Assembly (NCBI GenBank): GCA_947304475.1
Contig: CAMZBE010000051.1
Location: 1 to 8,105 of the forward strand
DNA: 8,105 bases
From: an uncultured Clostridia bacterium
Lineage (GTDB): Bacteria; Bacillota; Clostridia; Oscillospirales; CAG-272
Direction: 5' to 3'
Part shown: in pieces, positions 1 to 5,989 of the stretch
Layout: each line of letters begins with the position of its first letter
How positions within the stretch are numbered: the stretch's first letter is position 1
The notes under the pieces: model-generated
Databases searched by the model: none
What the model was told of the DNA's origin: nothing
The model's input: the letters and a program-made list of their open reading frames with translations, nothing else
Made by a program: the position numbers and the translations under genes

Positions 1-752
1 TCGCTGTCGTACGCCGCCTTCGTGATCGTATCGGAATTGTCCTGAATACTGAACTTCCCGATCGTCGGTGTCCCCTCGAACTGGCTCGTCTTCACGCCGG
101 TCGCGTACGAATACCCGCAGTCAAGGCAGGTGTAGGTCGCGACGTTGTCGGATACCGCCATCGAGAAGTTGTGTCCCTCCGTTGCTGCCGTTCCCCCGCA
201 CGTCGAGCAAACGCGGGCGTGCAGATCGGCGTCGACCTCAACGCACGAAGTCGAACCGTGGCCGAGCGCGGCGCAGGCGCACAGTTGCCGTACTTCGGAG
301 TAGACGGGATCCTGCCCTTCCTCTTTGACGAAGCCGACGACATAGACGGTCGTGTCAAAACTTGCCTGCGGGATCCCCGCCAGTTTGACCGCCACCCACC
401 ATTGACCTTCCCCGGCTTCCTGCGGTTCACCGGCGGCGGCGATCGAGCCGTACACCGACGTCGTTTCGTAAACGCCGCATCCGCTCTCCCCGATCGTGGG
501 CGTCGCGTCGCTCTTCGAGAACACGAAGCCGACCTTCTCGTACTCGAGCGAGTCGATCTTGAAGAGGAAGCGCAGATCGGTCGAATCGTCGGCAAGCGTC
601 GCGCCCGCGAGCGCCTGATAACTGAAATCCGTAATCTGTGCGGGATCGTCCGCCGACACCGCGACGGGAAGGATGAGTGTCACGCCGACGATCATCATCG
701 CGAGGATAAGAAGGATCGCGGTTGCTTTCCGGGCAGTCTTGCGTTTGTTCAT
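1..752 (-). CDS. Secreted protein with paired-cysteine segment, 5' part only
   Basis: The frame is open from the ATG at 750-752 to the window edge, giving the first 250 residues; the C-terminus lies outside. Residues 1-34 look like a signal peptide: a basic start (MNKRKTARK), a hydrophobic stretch at about 11-33, and a likely cleavage site after AVSA, before DDPAQ. The protein is therefore probably exported. Residues 36-157 look beta-rich (LRFLFKIDSLEYEKVGFVFS, then VYVVGFVKEE) and resemble a module I have seen in clostridial cell-surface proteins, but I cannot name a family. Residues 158-215 carry C182-x2-C185, H194 and C209-x2-C212 (GHNF, TCLDCGY), a zinc-ribbon-like segment. A further beta-rich region starts near residue 225. 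The start is set by AAAGGAG at 760-766, seven bases upstream. An in-frame ATG at 770 is rejected because the ribosome site would then lie inside the gene. Function unknown. Confidence 0.85.
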   Translation of the reverse strand, partial: MNKRKTARKATAILLILAMMIVGVTLILPVAVSADDPAQITDFSYQALAGATLADDSTDLRFLFKIDSLEYEKVGFVFSKSDATPTIGESGCGVYETTSVYGSIAAAGEPQEAGEGQWWVAVKLAGIPQASFDTTVYVVGFVKEEGQDPVYSEVRQLCACAALGHGSTSCVEVDADLHARVCSTCGGTAATEGHNFSMAVSDNVATYTCLDCGYSYATGVKTSQFEGTPTIGKFSIQDNSDTITKAAYDS

Positions 753-889
753 ACCATGTCTCCTTTGCATAAAAATTCGTTCGTCTTTGAAGCGTGCGTG
801 CGTTTCATGTCTGCCGCACTTGCCGTCTTTTGCATATAAATTGCTCTTTTTTGACTTTTCTACAAACGGTGCAAAATGAATCGCATAGG

Positions 890-962
890 CTTGCTTCATA
901 AATATTTATACCATAATTGACGGATTATTTCAATGTAGTAGATTGCCAAACCACTTGCTTCA
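890..962. repeat. 9-bp direct repeats flanking a promoter
   Basis: CTTGCTTCA occurs at 890-898 and again at 954-962, 64 bp apart, on either side of the promoter at 905-933. On the transcribed strand both copies read TGAAGCAAG. They could be binding sites for a regulator or chance; nothing in the sequence decides. Confidence 0.4.
905..933 (-). promoter_or_regulatory. Sigma-A-type promoter of the secreted-protein gene
   Basis: On the minus strand there is a -35 TTGAAA (928-933), a 17-bp spacer and a -10 TATAAA (905-910). Transcription would begin near 898, leaving a leader of about 145 nt before the ATG at 752. The promoter lies in an AT-rich stretch, and 9-bp direct repeats flank it. Confidence 0.75.
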
Positions 963-1016
963 AATTGCCCTGAGTCTCCTATAGCCGGAGTTAGTTGCCT
1001 GCGCGGGAAAACGCAT

Positions 1017-1048
1017 AAAAGCCGCCGGGCGGATGCCCGGCGGCTTTT
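1017..1048 (-). terminator. Strong intrinsic terminator of the repressor operon
   Basis: A perfect 14-bp inverted repeat (1017-1030 with 1035-1048) around a 4-base loop has a GC core flanked by AAAA and TTTT, so it reads as a terminator in either direction. It lies 28 bases past the stop of the minus-strand gene ending at 1076. It also insulates the secreted-protein gene from read-through. Confidence 0.9.
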
Positions 1049-1075
1049 CGTTGTTTCACTCGGCGACTCCCGGTT

Positions 1076-2167
1076 TTACCGGGCGGCGCGGATCAGGTCG
1101 ATCAGTTCCCTACTCTTCCCGTAAACGTCGTGTTCGAGGTTAAACTCGTGTCCGATGACCTTCACGCCCTTTGACGTCAGCAGTTCCACGGTCGCAAGGC
1201 GCACGGGATCGGCGTAGAAGCGCAGGATCTTTTTCTCGATCGTCTTCCGTTTCCGTTTCGGGATCCCGCCGATCGCGTTCTTGATCTGCCGGTACAGGTC
1301 GTCAAAGAACGGCTGGCAGAGAAGCGAGAGGCAGCAGTCGAGCATCTTCCGGTACCGGATCAGTCCGAGGTCAAGGAAGGCGATCCTGCCCGCAAGAAAG
1401 GCGTACCACACCTCGTTGAAGGTGACGCCTGCCGGTGCGTAGACACGCGGCACGGAATCCTGTCTCGTCTCGTAGCGGCGACCGATCAGGGCGGCGGCGG
1501 GATACGAGACGAACCCCGCCGGGGCGGCGTCGACGGTGTCGGAGATGAACGCCCGCTTGATCCGCTCGCCGCGCTTAACGCGTCCTTCCCGGTACGCGGT
1601 CAACTCTTCGATCTCTTCGGGTTCGAGCCGCTTCTCTTCGGCAAACGCCGCGATATACCGGGCGGCTTCGTCTTCCTGCAGCAGATCGCAGTAGCGTTTG
1701 ACCGTCTCGATCCGCTCGTCCCCGTCCGTCTCGGCAATCTTTGCAAGCAAATTCGCCTTGATCTGCTCCCGCCACTCGTTTTCAAGTTCGCGGGGGATCT
1801 TCAGCCCGAGGTCCCATGCAGCAAAACTGCTGCCGTCGCAGAGGAAAAAGAGGTATTTGGTCTCCTCAAGCGACGGTTCCCTCGCTTTCTCTCTTCTGAA
1901 GGCGACCAACGCTTTGCTCTCCGGTTTTCCGTCGCCCGGGCGGAATTCGCGGCTCAATTCTTCGGGAACGCCGCGCCATACGACGTTATCCGCCTCTTCG
2001 ATCTCGATCCCGCCGTCGGTTTCGGTCACGCCCCGGGGGTTCTCCGCGACGCACTCCTCTCCCCCGGCAAACGAGAGCCGCACCGCATCGGCTTCAACCG
2101 TGATCCCGGCAAGCGGCCAGGTGCCCAAACCGACGCCCCGAATATACAGTGCAAGATATCCTTCCAT
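1076..2167 (-). CDS. Uncharacterised 363-residue protein, partner of XRE/S24 repressor
   Basis: I do not recognise this protein. It is probably cytoplasmic: no signal peptide and no convincing membrane helix. The N-terminal 60 residues look beta-rich (MEGYLALYIRGVGLGTW). The middle (about 120-200) is charged and helical, rich in E, K and R. The C-terminal third mixes a hydrophobic segment (WYAFLAGRIAFLDLGLIRYR, CCLSLLCQPFFDDLYRQI) with a basic patch (PKRKRKTIEKK) and ends LIDLIRAAR. No nuclease, ATPase or protease motif is evident. The chosen start is the ATG at 2167, with GGAGAA (2171-2176) just upstream; a TTG at 2185 overlaps the previous stop and has no ribosome site. Only 14 nt separate it from the S24 repressor gene, with a shared terminator downstream, so the two are almost certainly co-transcribed and probably functionally linked. 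Confidence 0.85.
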   Translation of the reverse strand: MEGYLALYIRGVGLGTWPLAGITVEADAVRLSFAGGEECVAENPRGVTETDGGIEIEEADNVVWRGVPEELSREFRPGDGKPESKALVAFRREKAREPSLEETKYLFFLCDGSSFAAWDLGLKIPRELENEWREQIKANLLAKIAETDGDERIETVKRYCDLLQEDEAARYIAAFAEEKRLEPEEIEELTAYREGRVKRGERIKRAFISDTVDAAPAGFVSYPAAALIGRRYETRQDSVPRVYAPAGVTFNEVWYAFLAGRIAFLDLGLIRYRKMLDCCLSLLCQPFFDDLYRQIKNAIGGIPKRKRKTIEKKILRFYADPVRLATVELLTSKGVKVIGHEFNLEHDVYGKSRELIDLIRAAR

Positions 2168-2181
2168 ATTTTCTCCGTTCG

Positions 2182-2805
2182 TCAATGCAATCTACTCTGG
2201 AAAGCCACGGCTTTCCCGAGTATCTGGATACGGTCGAGTTCCGCCCCTATGTAAACCAACGGTTCGTACCGGGGGTTTTCGGGCGTCAGGATCAATTTCT
2301 GCTGTTCGGGGTAGTAGTAAACGCGTTTCAAGGTGGCTTCCCCCTCGACCGCGACGGCGGCGATCTCGCCGTTGTCGACCGACTCCTGTTTCTTCACCAG
2401 CACCAGATCGCCGTCCATGATCCGCGCGCCGGTCATACTGTCCCCGCAGGCGCGCAGACAGAAGTCGACGTCCAGTTTTTCGTCGACGGCAAGGTAGGTG
2501 CCGTACTCCTCTTCGGCGTAGATGGGCGTGCCGCAAGCGATCTTGCCGAGCATCGGAACCCGCCGCACACGGATCGGAAGCAGTTTGCCCTCCGCGTCGG
2601 GGCTTTCTTCCCACCCCATCAGCGCCGCCGGCGTCGTGCCGAGCGCCGCCGCGAGCCGCTCGATCTTTTCCTGCGGGATGTTCGCGATCTGCCCGCTTTC
2701 GTAGCGTTGCACGGTCTGTTTGCTCGTGCCGACCTCAGCCGCCACGTCCTCAAGCGTCAGTTTCAGCGCCTTGCGCCGCGCCTTGATGTTTTGTCCGAGT
2801 CCCAT
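2182..2805 (-). CDS. XRE-family repressor with LexA/CI-type S24 autoprotease domain
   Basis: This 207-residue protein joins an XRE helix-turn-helix (about residues 5-60; VAAEVGTSKQTVQRYESGQI) to a C-terminal S24 domain (about 83-203). The self-cleavage site would be C91-G92 (GKIACGTP), the nucleophile S123 (CGDSM) and the general base K160 (EATLK). The Ser-Lys distance of 37 equals that of E. coli LexA (S119/K156). All catalytic residues are present, so RecA-stimulated self-cleavage, as in phage CI and ImmR-like regulators, is plausible. The gene heads a two-gene operon with an unknown protein. Its promoter has a dyad overlapping the -35, as expected for autorepression. The ATG at 2805 follows a modest purine-rich site (GGGGGCGGA). 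The family assignment is firm; the regulon is unknown, and no phage genes lie nearby. Confidence 0.93.
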   Translation of the reverse strand: MGLGQNIKARRKALKLTLEDVAAEVGTSKQTVQRYESGQIANIPQEKIERLAAALGTTPAALMGWEESPDAEGKLLPIRVRRVPMLGKIACGTPIYAEEEYGTYLAVDEKLDVDFCLRACGDSMTGARIMDGDLVLVKKQESVDNGEIAAVAVEGEATLKRVYYYPEQQKLILTPENPRYEPLVYIGAELDRIQILGKAVAFQSRLH

Positions 2806-2843
2806 TTGTCGATCCGCCCCCTTTTCGTTCGGTTTTCTATCCT

Positions 2844-2872
2844 ATTCTACCATAAAAGCACGCAGTGTGCAA
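2844..2872 (-). promoter_or_regulatory. Promoter of the XRE/S24 operon
   Basis: The minus strand shows -35 TTGCAC (2867-2872), a 17-bp spacer and -10 TAGAAT (2844-2849). Transcription would start near 2837, about 32 nt before the ATG at 2805. Confidence 0.75.
2858..2870. promoter_or_regulatory. Candidate operator dyad over the XRE/S24 promoter
   Basis: GCACGCAGTGTGC is an imperfect inverted repeat (GCAC, five bases, GTGC) lying across the -35 and spacer of the XRE/S24 promoter. Its place fits an autorepressor site. This is inference; a single copy cannot prove it. Confidence 0.35.
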
Positions 2873-2883
2873 CCCCTTTTGCG

Positions 2884-2912
2884 AAAAAAGTCGCGCGTCG
2901 GGTGACTTTTTT
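2884..2912. repeat. Inverted repeat between the aminotransferase and XRE genes
   Basis: AAAAAAGTC (2884-2892) and GACTTTTTT (2904-2912) form a 9-bp perfect inverted repeat around an 11-base GC-rich spacer. Transcribed from the minus strand it ends in a U run, so it may be a second, weaker terminator after the one at 2912-2947. It also lies 11 bp upstream of the XRE -35 and could be a regulatory site. Confidence 0.4.
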
Positions 2913-2947
2913 GCAAAAGAGAACCCGCCGGGCGGGATCCCGGCGGG
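2912..2947 (-). terminator. Intrinsic terminator of the aminotransferase gene
   Basis: CCCGCCGGG (2924-2932) pairs with CCCGGCGGG (2939-2947) around a 6-base loop. On the minus strand it is followed by TTCTCTTTT. It lies about 70 nt past the aminotransferase stop. Confidence 0.75.
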
Positions 2948-3018
2948 AGAAGCGAGGAGACCGGGCGCACGGTCCGACCGTCCGGCGGGGGCGGTGCGGT
3001 CGCCCGGAGGGTGAACCG

Positions 3019-4287
3019 TCAGAGCAGTTTTTCAAGTGAGGCGAGCCGCGCCGCAACGGTTAAAATCGAGGCGGCGGTCATAAGATCCCCAACCGGACAG
3101 CAGGTCGGTGCAAGCCGGAGATTGCGGTCGCGAGGATCCTTTCCGTAGGGGAAGGTCGCGCCCGCGGGCGTCAGCGTCACGCCCGCCTCTTTGGCGAGTT
3201 CGTAGGTGCGCATGGCACACCCGTCGGGGAGATCCAGACTGACGAAATACCCGCCCTTCGGGTGCGTCCATTCGGCAATCCCGAGCCCGCCGAGATCGCG
3301 TTCGAGCGTCTCTTCGAGCACGCGGAATTTCCCTTCGAGCAACGCTTTGTGGCGCGCCATCTGGCGCTTGACGCCCGCGGCGTCCTTTAAGTACTTCAGG
3401 TGACGGAGTTGGTTCAGTTTGTCGTACCCGATGGTCTCGACGGCAAGATACTTCTTCGCCGCCTCGATATTGGCGGGGCTCGCCGCCATCGCGGAAACGC
3501 CCGCGCCCGGGAAGGTGATCTTCGAGGTGGAACTGAAGCAGATGAACCGGTCCTCGGTTCCGTACTCCTTGGCAAGATTGAAGATATTCGCCAACTCGTC
3601 GCCCTCGTCGGCAAGATCGTGGACGGCGTAGGCGTTATCCCACATTACGGTAAAGTCGGGCGCCCCGGTCTTCATCGACGCCAGGCGGCGGCAGGTCTCT
3701 TCCGAATAGGTGATCCCGGTGGGGTTTGCGTACTTCGGCACGCACCAGATCCCCTTGACGGTGGGATCGAGCGCCAGTTTTTCGACCTGATCCATATCCG
3801 GTCCCGTCGACGTCATATCGACCGGGATCAACTCGAACCCCATCTTTTCGGTGATCGCGAAATGGCGGTCGTATCCCGGCGCGGGGCAGAGCCACTTGCG
3901 GGCGGGTTCGGTCGACCAAGGGGCGGGCGAGTCCGCAAGTCCGAAGAGCATGGCGCGGGAGATCGTTCCGTACATCAGGGCGAGACTGGAGTTCCCCCCG
4001 ACGATGATCTGCTCCGCCGGAACGCCGAGCAGTTCGCCCCAGAACCGGCGCATGGAGGGGAGCCCCCAGGGACAGCCGTAGTTGCGGCAGTCGAAGCCGT
4101 CGGCGATCCATTCCCCCGGCGCGAGTTTCATATTCAAAAGATCCGTCGACAGGTCGAGTTGATCCGCCGCGGGTTTGCCGCGCGAAAGGTCGAGTTTCAG
4201 CCCCTCGGCGCGGTACGCCTCAAACTCCGAAGTCAGGCGTTCGCGCTCCCGGAGCAGTCCGGCGCGGTCGGTTTGGTCGTAACGCAT
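3019..4287 (-). CDS. Type Ic aspartate aminotransferase (PLP-dependent, MocR-type aminotransferase fold)
   Basis: This 422-residue enzyme should transfer an amino group between aspartate and 2-oxoglutarate, giving oxaloacetate and glutamate, in the cytoplasm with pyridoxal phosphate. It carries the run of motifs typical of the subgroup first studied in Corynebacterium: LDLSRGKPA (32-40), DCRNYGCPWGLPSMR (66-80), GGNSSLALMY (97-106), CPAPGYDRHFAI (134-145), KYANPTG with N188, WDNAY with D217 (216-220), SSTSKITFPGAGV with the PLP lysine K256, and a C-terminal RNLRLAP whose R391 should bind the substrate carboxylate. Length is normal for the family. The ATG at 4287 is chosen because GGGAG (4295-4299) lies seven bases upstream and the family begins near here; a longer in-frame start at 4395 would reach past the promoter. 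It is a single-gene unit with its own promoter and terminator. Confidence 0.93.
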   Translation of the reverse strand: MRYDQTDRAGLLRERERLTSEFEAYRAEGLKLDLSRGKPAADQLDLSTDLLNMKLAPGEWIADGFDCRNYGCPWGLPSMRRFWGELLGVPAEQIIVGGNSSLALMYGTISRAMLFGLADSPAPWSTEPARKWLCPAPGYDRHFAITEKMGFELIPVDMTSTGPDMDQVEKLALDPTVKGIWCVPKYANPTGITYSEETCRRLASMKTGAPDFTVMWDNAYAVHDLADEGDELANIFNLAKEYGTEDRFICFSSTSKITFPGAGVSAMAASPANIEAAKKYLAVETIGYDKLNQLRHLKYLKDAAGVKRQMARHKALLEGKFRVLEETLERDLGGLGIAEWTHPKGGYFVSLDLPDGCAMRTYELAKEAGVTLTPAGATFPYGKDPRDRNLRLAPTCCPVGDLMTAASILTVAARLASLEKLL

Positions 4288-4354
4288 ACCGTTTCTCCCG
4301 TGTTTTGCATTTTCCGTTCCAATTTCTTGCAGAATGAACGGATATACTTTCTGT

Positions 4355-4383
4355 ATTATACTATCTTTTGCAACTTTTTGCAA
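4355..4383 (-). promoter_or_regulatory. Promoter of the aminotransferase gene
   Basis: The minus strand shows -35 TTGCAA (4378-4383), a 17-bp spacer and consensus -10 TATAAT (4355-4360). Transcription would start near 4348, leaving a leader of about 60 nt. Confidence 0.8.
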
Positions 4384-4395
4384 CCGTTTTTGCAA
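4366..4395. repeat. Three TTTTGCAA boxes over the aminotransferase promoter
   Basis: TTTTGCAA occurs at 4366-4373, 4376-4383 and 4388-4395 (starts 10 and 12 bp apart, about one helical turn). The middle copy contains the -35 hexamer. The outermost copy sits in the palindrome TTTTTGCAAAAA. The phasing suggests a repressor or activator array, but slippage-type duplication is equally possible. Confidence 0.45.
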
Positions 4396-4513
4396 AAATA
4401 CGGGACGACGGCGGCGTTTTTCTCCGTTTTGCGTAAAAAAGCGGCGTTCACGCCCCGCGTTTTTGTCAATTCGCCCTGTTTTCCCGCGCGCACATGAAAA
4501 AACGCCCGCGGAC

Positions 4514-4542
4514 TTGCATTCCGGACGAAGGCGTGCTATAAT
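4514..4542 (+). promoter_or_regulatory. Promoter of lexA
   Basis: -35 TTGCAT (4514-4519), a 17-bp spacer and consensus -10 TATAAT (4537-4542). Transcription would start near 4549, about 29 nt before the ATG. The imperfect dyad CGGA-N7-TCCG (4509-4523) covers the -35 and is a candidate operator. No CGAAC...GTTCG-type SOS box of the Bacillus kind is visible between 4430 and 4577. Confidence 0.8.
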
Positions 4543-4577
4543 AGAAATGAAAAAATCTTCACGATAAGAGGTGCAGG

Positions 4578-5192
4578 ATGCGGTATCTGAGCACGGAAAC
4601 GATGAACGCCGTGATCGCGTTCGTCGACCGCTACCACGAAAAGAACGGCTATACCCCGACCATCGCCGAAATCGCGTCGGAACTGTCGCTTGCCGTCGGG
4701 ACGGTGCATAAGTATCTGCATCGGATGGCGGAGAGCGGCATGATCGAACTGAACGGTCGGCATATCGAGACGCCGACGCTCGCGTCGCGCAGAGGACGGA
4801 CGGCGCCGCTGGCGGGCGAGATCGCCTGCGGCGCGCCGGTATGGGTGGACGAAACGCGGGACGAGGCGATCCCCCTGCCCGCCGACGTCACCCGGAGCGG
4901 CGAATACTTCTGGCTGCGCGCCCGGGGACGCTCGATGGAAAACGCCGGGATCGATGACGGGGATCTGGTGCTAATCCGTCGGCAGCCGACAGCCGAACTC
5001 GGCGAGATCGTCGCAGCCCTGATCGAAAACGAAGCGACCTTGAAAATCTTTCTGCCCGATCCCAAACGCAAAAAAATCGTGCTGCGCGCCGCAAACGACG
5101 ACAAAAAAGCGTATCCCGACCAGATCTACGACGCGATCCTGATCCGCGGCGTCGCAGTCTCAATCTTAAAACCCCTCCGGAAAACGCCCTGA
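4578..5192 (+). CDS. lexA: LexA-type SOS repressor
   Basis: This 204-residue protein has the LexA layout. An N-terminal winged helix-turn-helix (about 1-65) shows GYTPTIAEIASELSLAVGTV followed by HKYLHRM. The C-terminal S24 domain (about 76-198) has a cleavage site at C84-G85 (EIACGAP), nucleophile S119 (GRSM) and base K156 (EATLK). These three positions have the same numbers as in E. coli LexA (A84-G85, S119, K156), except that the cleaved bond is Cys-Gly, as in UmuD. It should repress DNA-damage genes and be inactivated by RecA-stimulated self-cleavage. AGAGG (4567-4571) lies six bases before the ATG. The gene stands alone between its own promoter and a strong terminator, divergent from the aminotransferase gene. 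The alternative is a LexA-like paralogue with another regulon; the canonical role is likely but unproven. Confidence 0.9.
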   Translation: MRYLSTETMNAVIAFVDRYHEKNGYTPTIAEIASELSLAVGTVHKYLHRMAESGMIELNGRHIETPTLASRRGRTAPLAGEIACGAPVWVDETRDEAIPLPADVTRSGEYFWLRARGRSMENAGIDDGDLVLIRRQPTAELGEIVAALIENEATLKIFLPDPKRKKIVLRAANDDKKAYPDQIYDAILIRGVAVSILKPLRKTP

Positions 5193-5198
5193 AAGCCG

Positions 5199-5239
5199 AA
5201 CCCCCTCCGCCGAAATCGCGGAGGGGGTTTTCTTCTTTT
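5199..5239 (+). terminator. Intrinsic terminator of lexA
   Basis: A 12-bp perfect stem (5199-5210 with 5218-5229) around a 7-base loop is followed by TTCTTCTTTTC. It begins seven bases after the lexA stop. It could also stop minus-strand transcription from rsmJ, though the T run in that direction is poor. Confidence 0.88.
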
Positions 5240-5249
5240 CGGGGGGTGG

Positions 5250-5285
5250 AACGCCGTTACAATCGGGGGCGAAACGCCTTTACAA
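5250..5285. repeat. 13-bp near-identical direct repeat at the end of rsmJ
   Basis: AACGCCGTTACAA (5250-5262) and AACGCCTTTACAA (5273-5285) differ at one base and start 23 bp apart. The second copy covers the rsmJ stop codon. Possibly a small duplication; no function is apparent. Confidence 0.4.
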
Positions 5286-5912
5286 AACGATACAGTCGAA
5301 GCGCACCGCGCTGCCCGAAAGCGAGAACGACGGTTTCACCCCGGCAAGGTACGGTCCCTTCGCCGGGCGCTTGATCACGATCCGCTTCGGACGGGCGGCG
5401 AGCGAGGCGTCGAGCAGTGCGCGCTCGTCTTCGCAGGGGCGTTCGAGCAGATGGAGCAACTGGAATTTCTTCTTGACCAGTGCCGATTTCTTTCGTTCGG
5501 GAAACATCGGATCGAGCAGAACCACGTCGGGCGAGAGTGTCGGGAGCGCCAGAATGCTGTCCTCTTTATACAGCGTCATACGCGAAGCGATCGGCGCCGT
5601 TTCGGGATCGCGTTTCGCCCGTTCGAGGGCGTCTTCAAGCAGAGCGGCGATCACGGAATCACGCTCAAAGAGCAGAACGCGGCAGCCCGCCGCCGCAAGC
5701 AGGAACGCGTCCTCTCCGAGCCCGGCGGTCGCGTCGACCACGAGCGGCTCGTCGATCCCTTTGATCTTCACGGCGCGCACCAGATGCTCGCCCGCAAGAT
5801 TTCCGCGCCTGATCCGGGGCAGAAGACGGGTAAAGTCCCCCCGGACGGCGTTCTTTCCGTCCGAGAGCGTCAGTCCCTCTCCGGTCGCGATCAGTTTCGC
5901 TTCCCCGTCCAT
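5280..5912 (-). CDS. rsmJ: RsmJ-family 16S rRNA guanine-N2 methyltransferase
   Basis: The protein (210 residues from the preferred start) matches the RsmJ/YhiQ family, which in E. coli uses S-adenosylmethionine to methylate N2 of G1516 in 16S rRNA. Visible signatures are an N-terminal RGDFTRLL and VRAVKIKG, the SAM-binding loop VVDATAGLGEDAF (58-70), GCRVLLFERDSVIAALLEDAL (acidic ribose-binding E83), the catalytic-type LLDPMFPERKKSALVKK (132-148), and IVIKRP (178-183). Length is slightly shorter than the E. coli protein. The ATG at 5912 is preferred over one at 5936: GAAGGAG lies seven bases upstream, whereas the 5936 start lies almost at the predicted transcription start and has no ribosome site. 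It is a single gene, divergent from the next one. The family assignment is strong; the exact target base is carried over from E. coli. Confidence 0.9.
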   Translation of the reverse strand: MDGEAKLIATGEGLTLSDGKNAVRGDFTRLLPRIRRGNLAGEHLVRAVKIKGIDEPLVVDATAGLGEDAFLLAAAGCRVLLFERDSVIAALLEDALERAKRDPETAPIASRMTLYKEDSILALPTLSPDVVLLDPMFPERKKSALVKKKFQLLHLLERPCEDERALLDASLAARPKRIVIKRPAKGPYLAGVKPSFSLSGSAVRFDCIVL

Positions 5913-5945
5913 TTCTCCGCTCCTTCCCGTTTTCATTCCGTATTG

Positions 5946-5974
5946 ATTATAACACGGATTCTCCCGCTTTGCAA
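5946..5974 (-). promoter_or_regulatory. Promoter of rsmJ
   Basis: The minus strand shows -35 TTGCAA (5969-5974), a 17-bp spacer and -10 TATAAT (5946-5951). Transcription would start near 5939, about 27 nt before the ATG at 5912, which supports that start. Confidence 0.8.
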
Positions 5975-5989
5975 GCCGCGGTTTTCCCG

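Larger units (their letters stand above)
841..1016. other. AT-rich intergenic island
   Basis: Between the start of the secreted-protein gene and the terminator at 1017 lies a stretch unlike its surroundings: in 841-960 only 40 of 120 bases are G or C, against clearly GC-rich coding sequence on both sides. It contains the promoter and the direct repeats described separately. No open frame, transposase remnant or convincing terminal inverted repeat was found. It may be only a long promoter region, or a trace of inserted DNA. Confidence 0.5.

Noticed and set aside
171..839. Long plus-strand open frame opposite the secreted-protein gene
   Set aside because: It is antisense to a gene with signal peptide, ribosome site and promoter, has a low-complexity arginine-rich translation, and no ribosome site of its own.
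2168..2185. TTG start at 2185 for the 363-residue gene
   Set aside because: It overlaps the repressor stop but lacks a ribosome site, while the ATG at 2167 has GGAGAA just upstream.
2961..3007. Long GC-rich inverted repeat CCGGGCG ... CGCCCGG after the aminotransferase stop
   Set aside because: Short arms, 33-base interior and no T run; likely a by-product of GC content, with a better terminator just beyond.
4440..4480. Hairpin-like GCGGCGTTCACGCCCCGC followed by TTTTT
   Set aside because: The stem needs bulges and no gene or promoter lies upstream on the plus strand, so neither a terminator nor a small RNA can be supported.
3400..4497. 365-codon plus-strand open frame opposite the aminotransferase gene
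   Set aside because: A GC-rich antisense shadow: the minus strand encodes a complete, well-recognised enzyme, and the plus frame runs on through AT-rich promoter sequence.
5913..5936. Upstream ATG at 5936 for rsmJ
   Set aside because: It lies about 3 nt from the predicted transcription start with no ribosome site; the ATG at 5912 has GAAGGAG at ideal spacing.
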